This document shows, piece after piece, positions 1-8,011 of a stretch of 64,000 bases of DNA; positions within the stretch are counted from its first letter, which is position 1; the number at the start of each line of letters is the position of its first letter. The stretch covers positions 41,644 through 105,643 of the forward strand of contig JAUBSN010000016.1 of NCBI GenBank assembly GCA_036704825.1, read 5' to 3'. The translations under genes were made by a program, and so were the position numbers. The stretch is from Microcoleus sp036704825 (GTDB taxonomy: Bacteria > Cyanobacteriota > Cyanobacteriia > Cyanobacteriales > Microcoleaceae). The notes beneath the pieces were generated by a model, which saw only the letters and a program-made list of their open reading frames with translations, was not told where the DNA came from and searched no databases.

Positions 1-109
1 GTGCATTTGAATCACCCACCCGCAAAATATCTATCTCCGGATCTAGGTTTAAAACAGCACTTTTGAGCTTCGGCGGCAAATTCTCATCGAGTAAAAAACG
101 AATTTTCAC
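1..109 (-). CDS. DUF5615 PIN-like toxin, N-terminal part (runs off window)
   Basis: The visible N-terminus starts KIRFLLDENLPPKL, the typical opening of DUF5615 PIN-like proteins, whose early DEN acidic motif belongs to a predicted Mg-dependent RNase fold. Start: a GTG at 109-107 overlaps the TGA of the upstream DUF433 gene (GTGA overlap), which indicates translational coupling. DUF433-DUF5615 pairs are a recurrent predicted toxin-antitoxin arrangement in cyanobacteria, with the DUF433 protein as antitoxin. Only about 36 residues are inside the window, so the remaining catalytic residues cannot be checked. Toxicity is inferred from the family. Confidence 0.75.
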   Translation of the reverse strand, partial: MKIRFLLDENLPPKLKSAVLNLDPEIDILRVGDSNA

Positions 110-438
110 TTCAGGTTAAGTAACTCCTGTTCTCGCTGTGCTTTGATTGCTCTCAAACGCAATGCTAGAGGAGATGGATTAGCCAACCATTCCTGATAGC
201 GTTCTTCCCGCCACTTCGCCAGCCGCAACATATAAGCATCCATCTGCCTCCGATTTTGCAGATAATAGGTTAGCGTCGCGTAAATTTTCTCTAAATTCAA
301 ACTTGGTAATTCTTCCAGAATTTGGTCGGGCGAATATCCATCCAAGTAATATTTAATCACGTCGTCGATGCCGATCCGATGTCCTTTGATGCGGATGTCA
401 TCGGGGTCGAGAAATTCAAAATAGTCTTCTAATTGCAT
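106..438 (-). CDS. DUF433-family antitoxin
   Basis: This 110-residue protein has a DUF433 pattern: a residue stretch IRIKGHRIGIDDVI followed by a YLDGYSPDQI helix-turn-helix-like segment and a charged C-terminal extension with several RxxK/E helices. DUF433 proteins are small, probably DNA-binding antitoxins. The gene overlaps the downstream DUF5615 toxin by four bases, so the two form a two-gene operon. The ATG at 438 is preceded by GGAGAT, an acceptable ribosome-binding site. The long C-terminal tail beyond the DUF433 core may be the toxin-binding part (inference). Confidence 0.75.
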   Translation of the reverse strand: MQLEDYFEFLDPDDIRIKGHRIGIDDVIKYYLDGYSPDQILEELPSLNLEKIYATLTYYLQNRRQMDAYMLRLAKWREERYQEWLANPSPLALRLRAIKAQREQELLNLK

Positions 439-510
439 CGGTTTATCTCCGAATACTTAGTTAATCGCATTTTATCATAGATTGAAAAGGGCGATCGACT
501 TTATATAATA

Positions 511-595
511 GAAACTTGTTACGATCGCCCTTTATCCCCCTATCATGCTTCAAATCCGCCGCCGTCCCCCCAGCACCTCCGTCTCCGTACTCTAC
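511..595 (+). repeat. Truncated duplicate of the trpC leader and first codons
   Basis: These 85 bases match 1444-1528 with two mismatches and include the trpC start codon (545) and about 17 codons. A TATAAT-like box lies just upstream in both copies (503-508 here). The copy is cut off where the xisI-like gene ends, so it is not a functional trpC. The two copies lie 933 bp apart in direct orientation and bracket xisI-xisH. Confidence 0.9.
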
Positions 596-988
596 TTAGG
601 CCGATCGAACAGCAGCAGATTCAGCAACACTCTCTTCATCTTTGCCACTAAAACCCGTCCCAAACTCAGTATATTGCCGCACTTTAGGATGCCGAAAACC
701 GAGTACAATATCTTCATTAGGAACACCTGCTGCTAGTAAATCGGTAGCCACTCCTTCTTCGGTATCATCATATTGAATCCAGATTTTTCCCTCGATTAAA
801 TTGATGTGAATTGGTGTAGCGTGAAGGTACTTATTTTCATTCCAGCCAATATCCAAAACTATATATCCTCCTCGTTCATCATCAAATAAAATTTGAGACT
901 GATATCCGTCAGGTATAGTATTGCGGAAGTTAGCGTGTTCCTGAAGTATGGTTTTGATAATTTCTTGGTATCTTAATCGGGTATCCAT
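596..988 (-). CDS. xisI: XisI-like protein
   Basis: This 130-residue protein matches the XisI family: an N-terminal RYQEIIKTIL helix, then a central LFDDERGGYIVLDIGW strand region, IHINLIEGKIWIQ, and a GVPNEDIVLGF motif. XisI was named as a factor controlling excision of the fdxN element in heterocystous Anabaena, but XisH/XisI pairs are widespread in cyanobacteria without that element and their role there is unclear. The gene overlaps xisH by 16 bp and both are read leftwards. The last 17 residues after FGTGF look non-conserved and run into the duplicated trpC leader, so the C-terminus may have been remade at the junction. Confidence 0.85.
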   Translation of the reverse strand: MDTRLRYQEIIKTILQEHANFRNTIPDGYQSQILFDDERGGYIVLDIGWNENKYLHATPIHINLIEGKIWIQYDDTEEGVATDLLAAGVPNEDIVLGFRHPKVRQYTEFGTGFSGKDEESVAESAAVRSA

Positions 989-1392
989 TGAAGTATTGCC
1001 TCACTTTCTTTATCAAAAACAATCAGTTTAACAAGATTATTTTTTAATAACACTTGCCCTAATTCTATGGTAAATACGCTAGTGAAAATTTCCTCAGAAA
1101 CAGCCCGATATAAAGTTCGATCGCTCTGCATTTCATTAAGCACTTGGCGGTAAAGAACGTACTGTCCCAAAGCCTGCTCCAAATCTTTTACATCCGATCG
1201 CCCCACAAAACTCTTGACCTCAACAACAATTTTTTGGGTTCCTTTTTCGGCATTAATTAGACGTTCTGCACCCAGGTCAGCAGATAAACGCTTGCGACCA
1301 ATCTGCATGGGAAATGGATCGTGAGTAATCGTCCAGCCATCCTTTTGTAGGGCACGCTTAACTGTATCGTGATAAATATCTTTAGCTGACAC
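973..1392 (-). CDS. xisH: XisH-like protein, predicted PD-(D/E)XK nuclease fold
   Basis: This 139-residue protein has the XisH signature: an N-terminal AKDIYHDTVKRAL helix, then SADLGAERLI and VVEVKSF. The Asp followed by an E-V-K triad is the hallmark of the PD-(D/E)XK endonuclease fold, so it may cut DNA. It is first in a two-gene operon with xisI. The pair reads away from trpC across an 85-bp intergenic region that must hold promoters for both directions. In heterocystous strains XisH helps excise the fdxN element; no such element is visible here, so that role is not implied. Confidence 0.85.
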   Translation of the reverse strand: MSAKDIYHDTVKRALQKDGWTITHDPFPMQIGRKRLSADLGAERLINAEKGTQKIVVEVKSFVGRSDVKDLEQALGQYVLYRQVLNEMQSDRTLYRAVSEEIFTSVFTIELGQVLLKNNLVKLIVFDKESEAILQWIPD

Positions 1393-1443
1393 GCATTAGC
1401 ACTCTGATTAGGAGGATTTACTGTAACCATTATATAATACGTT

Positions 1444-1528
1444 GAAACTTGTTACGATCGCCCTTTATCCCCCTACCATGCTTCAAATCCGCCGCCGTCC
1501 CCCCAGCACATCCGTCTCCGTACTCTAC
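1444..1528 (+). repeat. Right copy of the trpC-leader direct repeat
   Basis: Intact partner of 511-595. It holds the leader and the first 17 codons of functional trpC. A TATAAT-like box lies just upstream, with a 3-4 base indel relative to the left copy. Recombination between the copies would delete about 933 bp carrying xisHI and leave one intact trpC leader. Confidence 0.9.
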
Positions 1529-2377
1529 CTCAGCTACCAAATCGCCGTACCCGACGCCGAACCCCAGCACATCCTCGAAGAAATCGTCTGGGAAAAAGAA
1601 GCTGAAGTGGCCCAAAAGCGCGATCGCACTCCCTTATCCGAACTTCAGAAAAAACTCCCCTTCGCACCGCCAACTCGCGACTTTCTTGCCGCCCTTAAAA
1701 ATGGCAAAACCACACCCGCTATCATCGCCGAAGTCAAAAAAGCTTCCCCCAGCAAAGGCGTAATTCGCGAAGATTTCGACCCAGTGGCGATCGCCCTAGC
1801 TTACCAAGAAAACGGCGCTAGCTGCATCTCCGTACTCACCGATGAAAAGTTCTTTCAAGGCAGCTTCGACAATCTCGCTAAAATCCGTGCCGCCGTCGAT
1901 TTACCCTTACTTTGCAAAGAGTTTATTATCTATCCCTACCAAATCTATCTCGCCCGGATTCACGGCGCTGATGCCGTACTTTTAATCGCCGCCATTCTGT
2001 CTGATAAAGACTTACAATATTTTGTCAAAATTGTCAAGACTTTGGGCATGACAGCTTTAATAGAAGTTCACACTCTCGAAGAACTCGATCGAGTATTAAC
2101 CCTAGAAGGCGTCAACCTGATCGGTATCAACAACCGCAACCTAGCAGACTTTTCCGTCAGTTTAGAAACCACCAGCCAACTATTAGCCTCCCGCCAAACC
2201 GAAATCCAAGCAAAAGGCATCCTCACCGTCAGCGAGTCAGGAATCCACACTCCCGCCGACCTCGCTAAACTTGCCAGCGCCGGCGCCCAAGCCGTCCTCA
2301 TCGGCGAATCTCTAGTCAAACAGCCCGATCCGGGTGCGGCTTTAGCCTCGCTGGCAGATCGCCCTCCCAGCCTGTGA
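1478..2377 (+). CDS. trpC: Indole-3-glycerol phosphate synthase
   Basis: TrpC closes CdRP to indole-3-glycerol phosphate in cytosolic tryptophan synthesis. The 299-residue (beta/alpha)8 protein shows the family motifs: IIAEVKKASPSKG near residue 80 with the catalytic Glu and Lys, LCKEFIIYPYQIY, ADAVLLIAAIL, ALIEVHTLEELDR, GINNRNL and a C-terminal VSESGI and AVLIGESLV phosphate-binding part. The 40-residue cyanobacterial N-terminal extension beginning MLQIRRRPPS is present. The ATG at 1478 is chosen because the family starts there and the duplicated leader ends just upstream. An upstream in-frame alternative start is not needed. The gene stands alone, with no other trp gene beside it. Confidence 0.95.
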   Translation: MLQIRRRPPSTSVSVLYLSYQIAVPDAEPQHILEEIVWEKEAEVAQKRDRTPLSELQKKLPFAPPTRDFLAALKNGKTTPAIIAEVKKASPSKGVIREDFDPVAIALAYQENGASCISVLTDEKFFQGSFDNLAKIRAAVDLPLLCKEFIIYPYQIYLARIHGADAVLLIAAILSDKDLQYFVKIVKTLGMTALIEVHTLEELDRVLTLEGVNLIGINNRNLADFSVSLETTSQLLASRQTEIQAKGILTVSESGIHTPADLAKLASAGAQAVLIGESLVKQPDPGAALASLADRPPSL

Positions 2378-2727
2378 AAGGCGAGACTGCTTGACAAACC
2401 ACCCTTAATTCTGATAAAAAATGATTGAGTAGGTAAATAATGAGAATTTATAGCCTGCATCGACTCAAGCGCTTAACTGTAAAAAAAATAGCACTCAAAG
2501 CTATATTGCAGAGAAACATTTTGCCAGAAAGCAATTAAATCTATTCTGTAAGCCTGTCGGTCGCCAAATTTAGCGTGTTCAACGCACCCAGCCCCGAAAA
2601 TTCGATCGGCAAAGCAGGGGTTGCTGTACGGTTAGAAAACAAATAAAAAATCGGGCATCTAATGTTCACCTGTGATGCCTCATGCAATTGCAGTGGGGTG
2701 TCGGTTCGCTGAGGTATGTTAGCTTTC
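2378..2727. other. Intergenic region, no gene supported
   Basis: This 350-base stretch follows trpC. I see no conserved ORF, no clear terminator hairpin and no RNA gene. An antisense ORF over 2541-2756 has no recognisable features. The end carries GAGGT at 2711-2715, used to place the next start. Confidence 0.5.
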
Positions 2728-2973
2728 ATGGAGCCAATTCCCCTTCCTTCGTACATTCATTATGAATTGCTACTTCAATTGTTAGAACGCAAAACGATGC
2801 TTGCTGTCAGTCCACAATCGCAGCAGCAGCAACAAGTGCACCAACTTATTATTACACTGCGTAAAGCCCTTGCCATTCAAAAGCAATTAGAACAAAGCTG
2901 CGAGCGATCGAACTTAGCGGTAGAACACCGCTGGTCTCTAAATGAAATTAACCACAAGGGAGTTAAAAGTTAA
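2728..2973 (+). CDS. DUF5340-like cyanobacterial small protein
   Basis: This 81-residue protein begins MEPIPLPSYIHYELLLQLLER and continues with a QQQQ run, LIITLRKALAIQKQLE and HRWSLNE. I recognise this as a conserved cyanobacterial family of unknown function (DUF5340). It is mostly helical with no membrane segment or catalytic motif. The ATG at 2728 is preferred over the one at 2716 because GAGGT ends immediately before 2716, which is too close, and because the family starts at MEP. It precedes the aminotransferase gene by 78 bp on the same strand and could be cotranscribed. Confidence 0.7.
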   Translation: MEPIPLPSYIHYELLLQLLERKTMLAVSPQSQQQQQVHQLIITLRKALAIQKQLEQSCERSNLAVEHRWSLNEINHKGVKS

Positions 2974-3051
2974 AAAACTTAGAGTAGCGACGCGACGTAT
3001 CGTATTTGATTTATTCTATATAACTCCCACAGAAAAAGTTAGGACAATATC

Positions 3052-4209
3052 ATGGACAACAAATTAATGCTGATGATTCCCGGCCCGACGCCGGTACCTG
3101 AAGCGGCCTTGTTAGCGATGGCAAAACACCCGATGGGCCACCGCAGCAAGGAATTTGACGGGATTTTTGCAGAATGTACCGAAAATTTGAAATGGCTGCA
3201 CCAAACAAAAAGTGACGTGCTGAGTTTAACCGTTTCCGGTACCGGGGCGATGGAAGCTGGGATAATTAATTTCTTGAGTGCGGGCGATCGAGTTTTAGTC
3301 GGCACTAACGGCAAATTTGGCGAACGTTGGGCTGAAGTCGCCGAAGCTTACGGTTTAAACGCTGAAATTATTAAAGCTGAGTGGGGCCAACCTTTAGACC
3401 CGGAAAACTTCCGCGAAAAACTCGAAGCAGATACAGAGAAGCAAATCAAAGCTGTCATCATCACCCACTCGGAAACCTCCACCGGCGTCCTCAACGACCT
3501 CGAAACCATCAACCGCCACGTTAAAGCCCACGGTGAAGCTTTAATTATGGTCGATGCTGTCACTAGCTTAGGCGCTGTCAATATTCCGATGGACGATTGG
3601 GGAATCGATGTCATTGCTTCGGGTTCTCAGAAAGCTTACATGATTCCTCCTGGTTTGGGTTTTGTGGCCGTCAGTCCCAAAGCTTGGGAAGCTTACAAAA
3701 CTGCGAAACTGCCCCGCTATTATTTGGATTTGGGCAAATATAGCAAAGACGCTGCTAAAAATACCACTCCTTTTACTCCCCCTGTCAATATGTTTTTTGC
3801 CCTGCAAGCATCGCTGCAGATGATGAAAACAGAAGGGTTGGAAAATGTTTTCGCGCGGCACAAACGCTTAATGACAATTACTCGCGCTGCTGTAAAAGCT
3901 TTAGGTTTGCCGTTGTTTGCTGCTGACGATGCCGCCAGCCCTGCGATTACTTCGGTGATGCCGCCAGCATCCGTAGATGCTCAAAAAGTGCGGACTTTGA
4001 TGAGAAAGAGATTTGACATTGCTCTCGCCGACGGACAAGACCATTTGAAAGGTAAAATCTTCCGAATCGGTCATTTGGGCTTTGTGTGCGATCGCGATAT
4101 TCTAGCAGCAATTTCCTCTTTAGAAGTGGTGTTGCGAGAATTGGGTCACGAAGGCTACACTCCTGGTGCCGGCGTTGCCGCTGCTGCCAAGTTCTTGGCT
4201 GAATCCTAA
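3052..4209 (+). CDS. Class V PLP aminotransferase (alanine/serine-glyoxylate type)
   Basis: This 385-residue protein is a fold-type I PLP enzyme. It opens MLMIPGPTPVPEAALLAMA, the standard start of the alanine-glyoxylate/serine-glyoxylate aminotransferase branch, has TVSGTGAMEAG for phosphate binding, VDAVTSLGAV with the PLP-ring Asp, and SGSQKAYMIPPG with the Schiff-base Lys. The probable reaction is amino transfer from alanine or serine to glyoxylate, a step of photorespiratory glyoxylate detoxification. Cyanobacterial members were long misnamed soluble hydrogenase 42 kDa subunit. Exact amino donor cannot be read from sequence. A weak TAGGAC precedes the ATG. Confidence 0.85.
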   Translation: MDNKLMLMIPGPTPVPEAALLAMAKHPMGHRSKEFDGIFAECTENLKWLHQTKSDVLSLTVSGTGAMEAGIINFLSAGDRVLVGTNGKFGERWAEVAEAYGLNAEIIKAEWGQPLDPENFREKLEADTEKQIKAVIITHSETSTGVLNDLETINRHVKAHGEALIMVDAVTSLGAVNIPMDDWGIDVIASGSQKAYMIPPGLGFVAVSPKAWEAYKTAKLPRYYLDLGKYSKDAAKNTTPFTPPVNMFFALQASLQMMKTEGLENVFARHKRLMTITRAAVKALGLPLFAADDAASPAITSVMPPASVDAQKVRTLMRKRFDIALADGQDHLKGKIFRIGHLGFVCDRDILAAISSLEVVLRELGHEGYTPGAGVAAAAKFLAES

Positions 4210-4220
4210 TCCAAGTTATT

Positions 4221-4273
4221 AAAGGATTTTGGATTTTGGATTTTGGATTCTATCTAAAATCTAAAATCCTTTT
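4221..4273. terminator. Bidirectional terminator between convergent genes
   Basis: AAAGGATTTTGGATTTT pairs with AAAATCTAAAATCCTTT across a short AT-rich loop, followed by T-rich sequence on either strand. It sits between the aminotransferase stop and the convergent DUF2949 gene, so it can serve both. Confidence 0.6.
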
Positions 4274-4487
4274 AATATGCTTCGGATAACCAATCAAAAA
4301 TTTTATCCAACTGTTCGAGAGTGACTAAACCGTATTGCCACAGAACCATCGGCAAGGAATTCGGGTCTTTATCGCGCTGCGGCTGTTTGTCACCGCCGAC
4401 ACGTTCGGCGACAGCAATTGACGCGGGCGAAATTGCCAAATCTTCTTGTAAAAATCGAATTAATCGAGTGTATTTAGCGGGTGCCAT
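4272..4487 (-). CDS. DUF2949-family cyanobacterial protein
   Basis: This 71-residue protein shows the family pattern: TRLIRFLQEDLAISPASIA at the N-terminus and LPMVLWQYGLVTLEQLDKIFDWL at the C-terminus. The family is restricted to cyanobacteria and its function is unknown. The helix-loop-helix ending in YGLVTLEQLD resembles a small winged-helix-like protein-protein interaction module (inference). No signal peptide or metal ligands are seen. It converges on the aminotransferase gene through the shared terminator. Confidence 0.75.
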   Translation of the reverse strand: MAPAKYTRLIRFLQEDLAISPASIAVAERVGGDKQPQRDKDPNSLPMVLWQYGLVTLEQLDKIFDWLSEAY

Positions 4488-5314
4488 GTGATTTCACCTA
4501 TAAGTATAGGACACCATTTTCTGATGTGAACCTGATGTTTTTGATGAGTAATAAGCCAGTTTTAAATTTGTCTTGTTACCGTCGATAGCTTTTAAAACGA
4601 TATTAGCGGTTGAACTGCCAAACGTAATTCTGAGTGCGACTGTAAACGTAACCTTTCCCAAAAAGTGAAAGGTTTTGCAATTTTTTTGCTGATGTCGGCC
4701 CGATCGACTGGCGATCGCGATCGAACCTAAACTGAATACCTCGGCATCTTTGCAGTGCGAATCAGAATAAATTCTGCTACCTAAAACTACTAAACCAGGT
4801 TCAGAGTTTAACTTCATCTGCCAAAATGCAGAATCCGCAAATCTACTTCGGCAAACTTCCTTAGATATTTCGATCCAACCCCAAACTGCTACCAGAAGTT
4901 AACTTTGCCAATTAACGCCAATCATTAAAGTTGGCTCGCAGCATATTACTTTAGATAGGTCTAGTAGATTTAGCTCGATCGTCAGAACTTCCAGAGAATT
5001 TCTTTTCGTGTTGCTACACCTTGAGGCTGAGTATCGTCTCTCAGGATTGGTAACGAGTCGCTGACTCGTCTCATACCTGCGACCTAGAATCTACAGCTTC
5101 CGGAAACAAGCTCAAGTCCTGACTGACTGAGATCGACATCGTAGCAAATCTTTTGGTGTTTGTACTGAATGTTACATTAATGTTTTAACAGATTTTATCA
5201 ATTTTTGTAAAGTTTCTAAATTTTTTCCGGTCTTCCGAAGGCAGGGGGCCCTCTGGGCGATGGAAACCGGGGGATTGTGTCTGTCTGCAGGTTTTACTGA
5301 AACAGTCCGAAGTT
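4488..5314. other. Long intergenic region, no convincing gene
   Basis: A minus-strand 107-codon ORF (4494-4817) has no recognisable domain and an unnatural composition, so it is not called. The rest holds no conserved ORF or RNA that I can identify. A direct-repeat-like run of ACTGAAA/GTTTTACTGAAA occurs near 5290-5325 at the end of the DUF192 gene. Confidence 0.45.
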
Positions 5315-5830
5315 TTACTGAAAAAACTCGATTTCAATACGATCGCCCACTTTGACACCGAGTTCAGCAGCCCGCCCGCCCCGGAGTTCAATCACTCGAT
5401 CGACAGCAGTGTTGGGCCCGTAGGTAGGACAAGGATCGGCAGTACAAGGAGGTGCAGAAACTTCGATCGCCTCAACCACCCCATCCCGGATAAAAATCAT
5501 ATCCAGAGACATCTTGCAATTTTTCATCCAAAAATTGACCCCCCGCGCCGGTTTAAACTCAAACAGCATTCCTCTGTCATCCGGCAAAGAAGTTCTGTAC
5601 ATTAAACCCATAGCCTGCTGTTCCGCTGTTTTCGCCACTTCGAGTTCGATTGGGCGATCGGCTATCCGAACTCTAGCAGAAACAGGCAGGACTTGACCCG
5701 ATGTTGTCGCCGTCGGAGACTCAGCCGCCAAAATACCAGTAGCACCAGCATTCGCGACAGGTAAAGTCGGCGAACATCCCAGCAAAAATATACCTACTCC
5801 AATACCGAGCAAATTAGTTAAATAACTCAT
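5315..5830 (-). CDS. DUF192-family lipoprotein
   Basis: This 171-residue protein has a signal peptide ending in a lipobox (LLGC at about residues 16-19), so it is probably anchored on the periplasmic side. After a low-complexity spacer, the DUF192 core starts at about residue 50 with ELEVAKTAEQQAMGLMYR and continues FEFKPARGVNFWMKNCKMSLDMIFI, including the hallmark WMKNCxxxLDMIF strand pair, then a C-terminal RAAELGVKVGDRI. DUF192 function is not established. Two extra cysteine pairs (PPCTADPCP) may form a disulfide. AT-rich TTTTAGA tandem copies lie just upstream of the start at 5838-5864. Confidence 0.8.
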   Translation of the reverse strand: MSYLTNLLGIGVGIFLLGCSPTLPVANAGATGILAAESPTATTSGQVLPVSARVRIADRPIELEVAKTAEQQAMGLMYRTSLPDDRGMLFEFKPARGVNFWMKNCKMSLDMIFIRDGVVEAIEVSAPPCTADPCPTYGPNTAVDRVIELRGGRAAELGVKVGDRIEIEFFQ

Positions 5831-5945
5831 AATTATTTTAGATTTTAGATTTTAGATTTTAGATTGGGAATTGGCAATTGATAATAGGAAGTTAAAACAT
5901 TCTTTTTTTGACAACTGCCAACTGCTTTCCTGTCAACTGACTGCT

Positions 5946-6641
5946 TCAAGCTTCCCGCATCACGTAGCCAACACCGCGCACCGTCTGAATCAAGCGCTTT
6001 TCGCCCTCATCTTCAATCTTGAGGCGCAGATAGCGGATGTAAACCTCAATCACATTCGACTCGCCCAAAAAGTCGTAACCCCAAACATTTTCCAGAATTT
6101 GTTCCCGAGTCAAAACCTCGCGGGGATGTTCCATCAAATACTTTAGCAGTTCAAATTCCTTCATCGTCAGGTCGATCGCCCGTCCGTTGCGTAAGGCCCG
6201 CCTAGAGGCCAAATCCAACACTAAATCGCCAAACCTCAATTGTTCGTTGCTGGTGTTATCCGGCTGCAAATACAAACGCACCAACTGCAAAAACTCCTCA
6301 GTGCGGTAAGGTTTGAGAAAATAATCATCCGCGCCAGCTTCCAGACAAGCTACGCGATCGTCCACTGTATCGCGACCGACCAATAGCAGCACCGGCACCC
6401 GATTGCCAATACTTCTGAGGTAAGAACACAGTGACAGCCCCGACTCGGGGCCGAGTATCCGATCGATTACAATCAAAGCTGGCTGCAATTCACGGGCTAA
6501 ATGTTGCCCGGTGGCGGTATTAGAAGCCACTACCGGTTCGTAGCCAGAGGATTTTAAATCTAGACTCAAGTGTCCGGCGAGAACTTCGTCGGTTTCAACT
6601 AGCAGAACACAGGGATTGCGATCGAGAGTAATTGCAGCCAT
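5946..6641 (-). CDS. OmpR/PhoB-family response regulator, NblR-like
   Basis: This 231-residue regulator has a receiver domain (about residues 10-125) followed by a winged-helix DNA-binding domain ending in RLIQTVRGVGYVMRE. In the receiver the phospho-acceptor is the Asp of LIVIDRIL and the conserved Lys lies in YFLKPYR. The N-terminal acidic pair is ETD rather than EDD, which may weaken metal binding. The start MAAITLDRNPCVLLVE and overall form remind me of cyanobacterial NblR, the regulator of phycobilisome degradation and stress survival, but I cannot prove orthology. The ATG at 6641 is preferred to the GTG at 6677 because 6641 matches the family start. No histidine kinase is adjacent. Confidence 0.8.
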   Translation of the reverse strand: MAAITLDRNPCVLLVETDEVLAGHLSLDLKSSGYEPVVASNTATGQHLARELQPALIVIDRILGPESGLSLCSYLRSIGNRVPVLLLVGRDTVDDRVACLEAGADDYFLKPYRTEEFLQLVRLYLQPDNTSNEQLRFGDLVLDLASRRALRNGRAIDLTMKEFELLKYLMEHPREVLTREQILENVWGYDFLGESNVIEVYIRYLRLKIEDEGEKRLIQTVRGVGYVMREA

Positions 6642-6686
6642 TGAATTGACCGGTGGAGACCATAACTGTTTTAGCACGTCTTAAGG

Positions 6687-6772
6687 AAGAGAGGGAGAGG
6701 GGGAGAGGGGGAGAGGGGGAGAATGGGAGAGTGGGAGAATTACTAATTACCAATTACCAATTACCAATTAAA
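6687..6772. repeat. Low-complexity purine tract and TACCAAT heptad repeats
   Basis: A GAGGGGGA-type purine tract (about 6687-6735) is followed by tandem ATTACCA units (about 6743-6770). The reverse-strand version of the purine tract recurs at 11089-11133. Such short tandem repeats are common between genes in filamentous cyanobacteria. They lie upstream of both the response regulator and ribokinase genes. Confidence 0.7.
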
Positions 6773-6898
6773 CTATTTGGCATTTAACTTGAAGTTCGAT
6801 CGCCGCGAGATATCCTGCCCGGCCCATAATAGTTTAAGTAAACAGTAGGTTACAAATTAAATGCACTACAGCTTACCAATTACCAAATTGAATAATTT

Positions 6899-7825
6899 AT
6901 GACAATCATCGTATTCGGCAGTATCAACATCGACCTAGCAGCAAAAACTCCCCGGTTGCCGCAGCCAGGCGAAACTATCATCGGTAGCAATTTTTTCACG
7001 GCCGGCGGTGGCAAAGGAGCAAATCAAGCCGTCGCGGCCGCCCGTCTCGGCACTTCCACCCACATCATCGGCCGCGTCGGCAACGATAAATTTGCTGAAG
7101 AATTATTGACTAATTTACAATCTTATGGTTTAAGTACAGACAATGTATTAATAGACCAAAACGCTCATTCAGGTGTGGCAATTATTGCGGTAGACGAGAC
7201 AGGTCAAAATAATATTATTGTGATTCCGGGCGCGAATAACAATGTCGCTGAAGCAGATATAGAACGTCTCAAAAAACTGTTAACAGCAGCTACATCTTTG
7301 TTGTTACAGTTAGAAATTCCCCTGGAAGTTGTCCAAAAAGCTGCGAAAGCTGCTCGTCAAGCGGGGGTGCGAGTTATTCTCGATCCAGCACCGGCTAGGG
7401 CGGATTTGCCACTGGAACTTTATCCGCTAATTGACATTATGACGCCGAATGAAGTGGAAGCGGGTCAGTTAGTCGGTTTTCGGGTGAATGACACGGAAAC
7501 AGCGATTTTAGCTGCCAAACAGTTGCAGGAGCGCGGCGTCAAGAATGTTATTGTCAAATTGGGCGATCGCGGCGCTATTGCTGTTACTGCAGAAGAAATC
7601 TTTTTTGTACCGGCTTTTGCGGTGGAGGCGATCGACACTGTGGCTGCTGGCGATGCTTTTAACGGCGGGTTGGCCTCTGCATTAGATGCCGGTCTGTCCT
7701 TGTCAGAGGCGGTGCGGTGGGGCGCAGCAGCGGGCGCTCTGTGCACAACTAAAGCGGGTGCTCAAGGTGCTATGTGCGATCGGGCAACTTTTGATAATTT
7801 TTTGCATACTAGACTTATTGCATAA
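6899..7825 (+). CDS. rbsK: Ribokinase
   Basis: This 308-residue pfkB-family sugar kinase transfers phosphate from ATP to D-ribose. It shows FGSINIDLAAKTPRLPQPGET at the N-terminus, the first PfkB signature TAGGGKGANQAVAAARLG near residue 37, and the second signature DTVAAGDAFNGGLASAL near residue 245, whose Asp is the catalytic base. The NPNE-like motif is TPNEVEAG. Length is typical of RbsK. The ATG at 6899 leaves the glycine-rich start intact. No ribose transporter lies nearby, so it may recycle ribose from nucleosides (inference). Confidence 0.9.
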   Translation: MTIIVFGSINIDLAAKTPRLPQPGETIIGSNFFTAGGGKGANQAVAAARLGTSTHIIGRVGNDKFAEELLTNLQSYGLSTDNVLIDQNAHSGVAIIAVDETGQNNIIVIPGANNNVAEADIERLKKLLTAATSLLLQLEIPLEVVQKAAKAARQAGVRVILDPAPARADLPLELYPLIDIMTPNEVEAGQLVGFRVNDTETAILAAKQLQERGVKNVIVKLGDRGAIAVTAEEIFFVPAFAVEAIDTVAAGDAFNGGLASALDAGLSLSEAVRWGAAAGALCTTKAGAQGAMCDRATFDNFLHTRLIA

Positions 7826-8011
7826 ATCTTTGATAGAGCCGGTTAACCGCAGATTTCAAGCAGATAAACACGGATGAACGCGGATAATTTCAAGAGATGA
7901 AAGTGAACGACCGTAATAGGTCTATTTTTTGTTAAAAAAATCAAAATATTGTGGGGTGGGCTTTGAGCATCACCCCAAATATGCAAGAATTTAAATCTGT
8001 AACTGCTTGTC
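7826..8011. repeat. Intergenic repeat between convergent genes
   Basis: Contains the CCGCAGATTTCAAGCAGAT...ACACGGATGAACGCGGAT motif pair seen widely between genes in cyanobacteria and other bacteria. No gene is supported here. It separates the convergent ribokinase and rca genes. Confidence 0.5.

Noticed and set aside
545..736. Plus-strand ORF starting at the duplicated trpC ATG.
   Set aside because: It is the trpC start fused to the antisense of xisI; only the first codons are meaningful.
4494..4817. Minus-strand ORF of 107 codons between DUF2949 and DUF192 genes.
   Set aside because: Composition unlike real proteins, no domain, and weak start context; probably chance.
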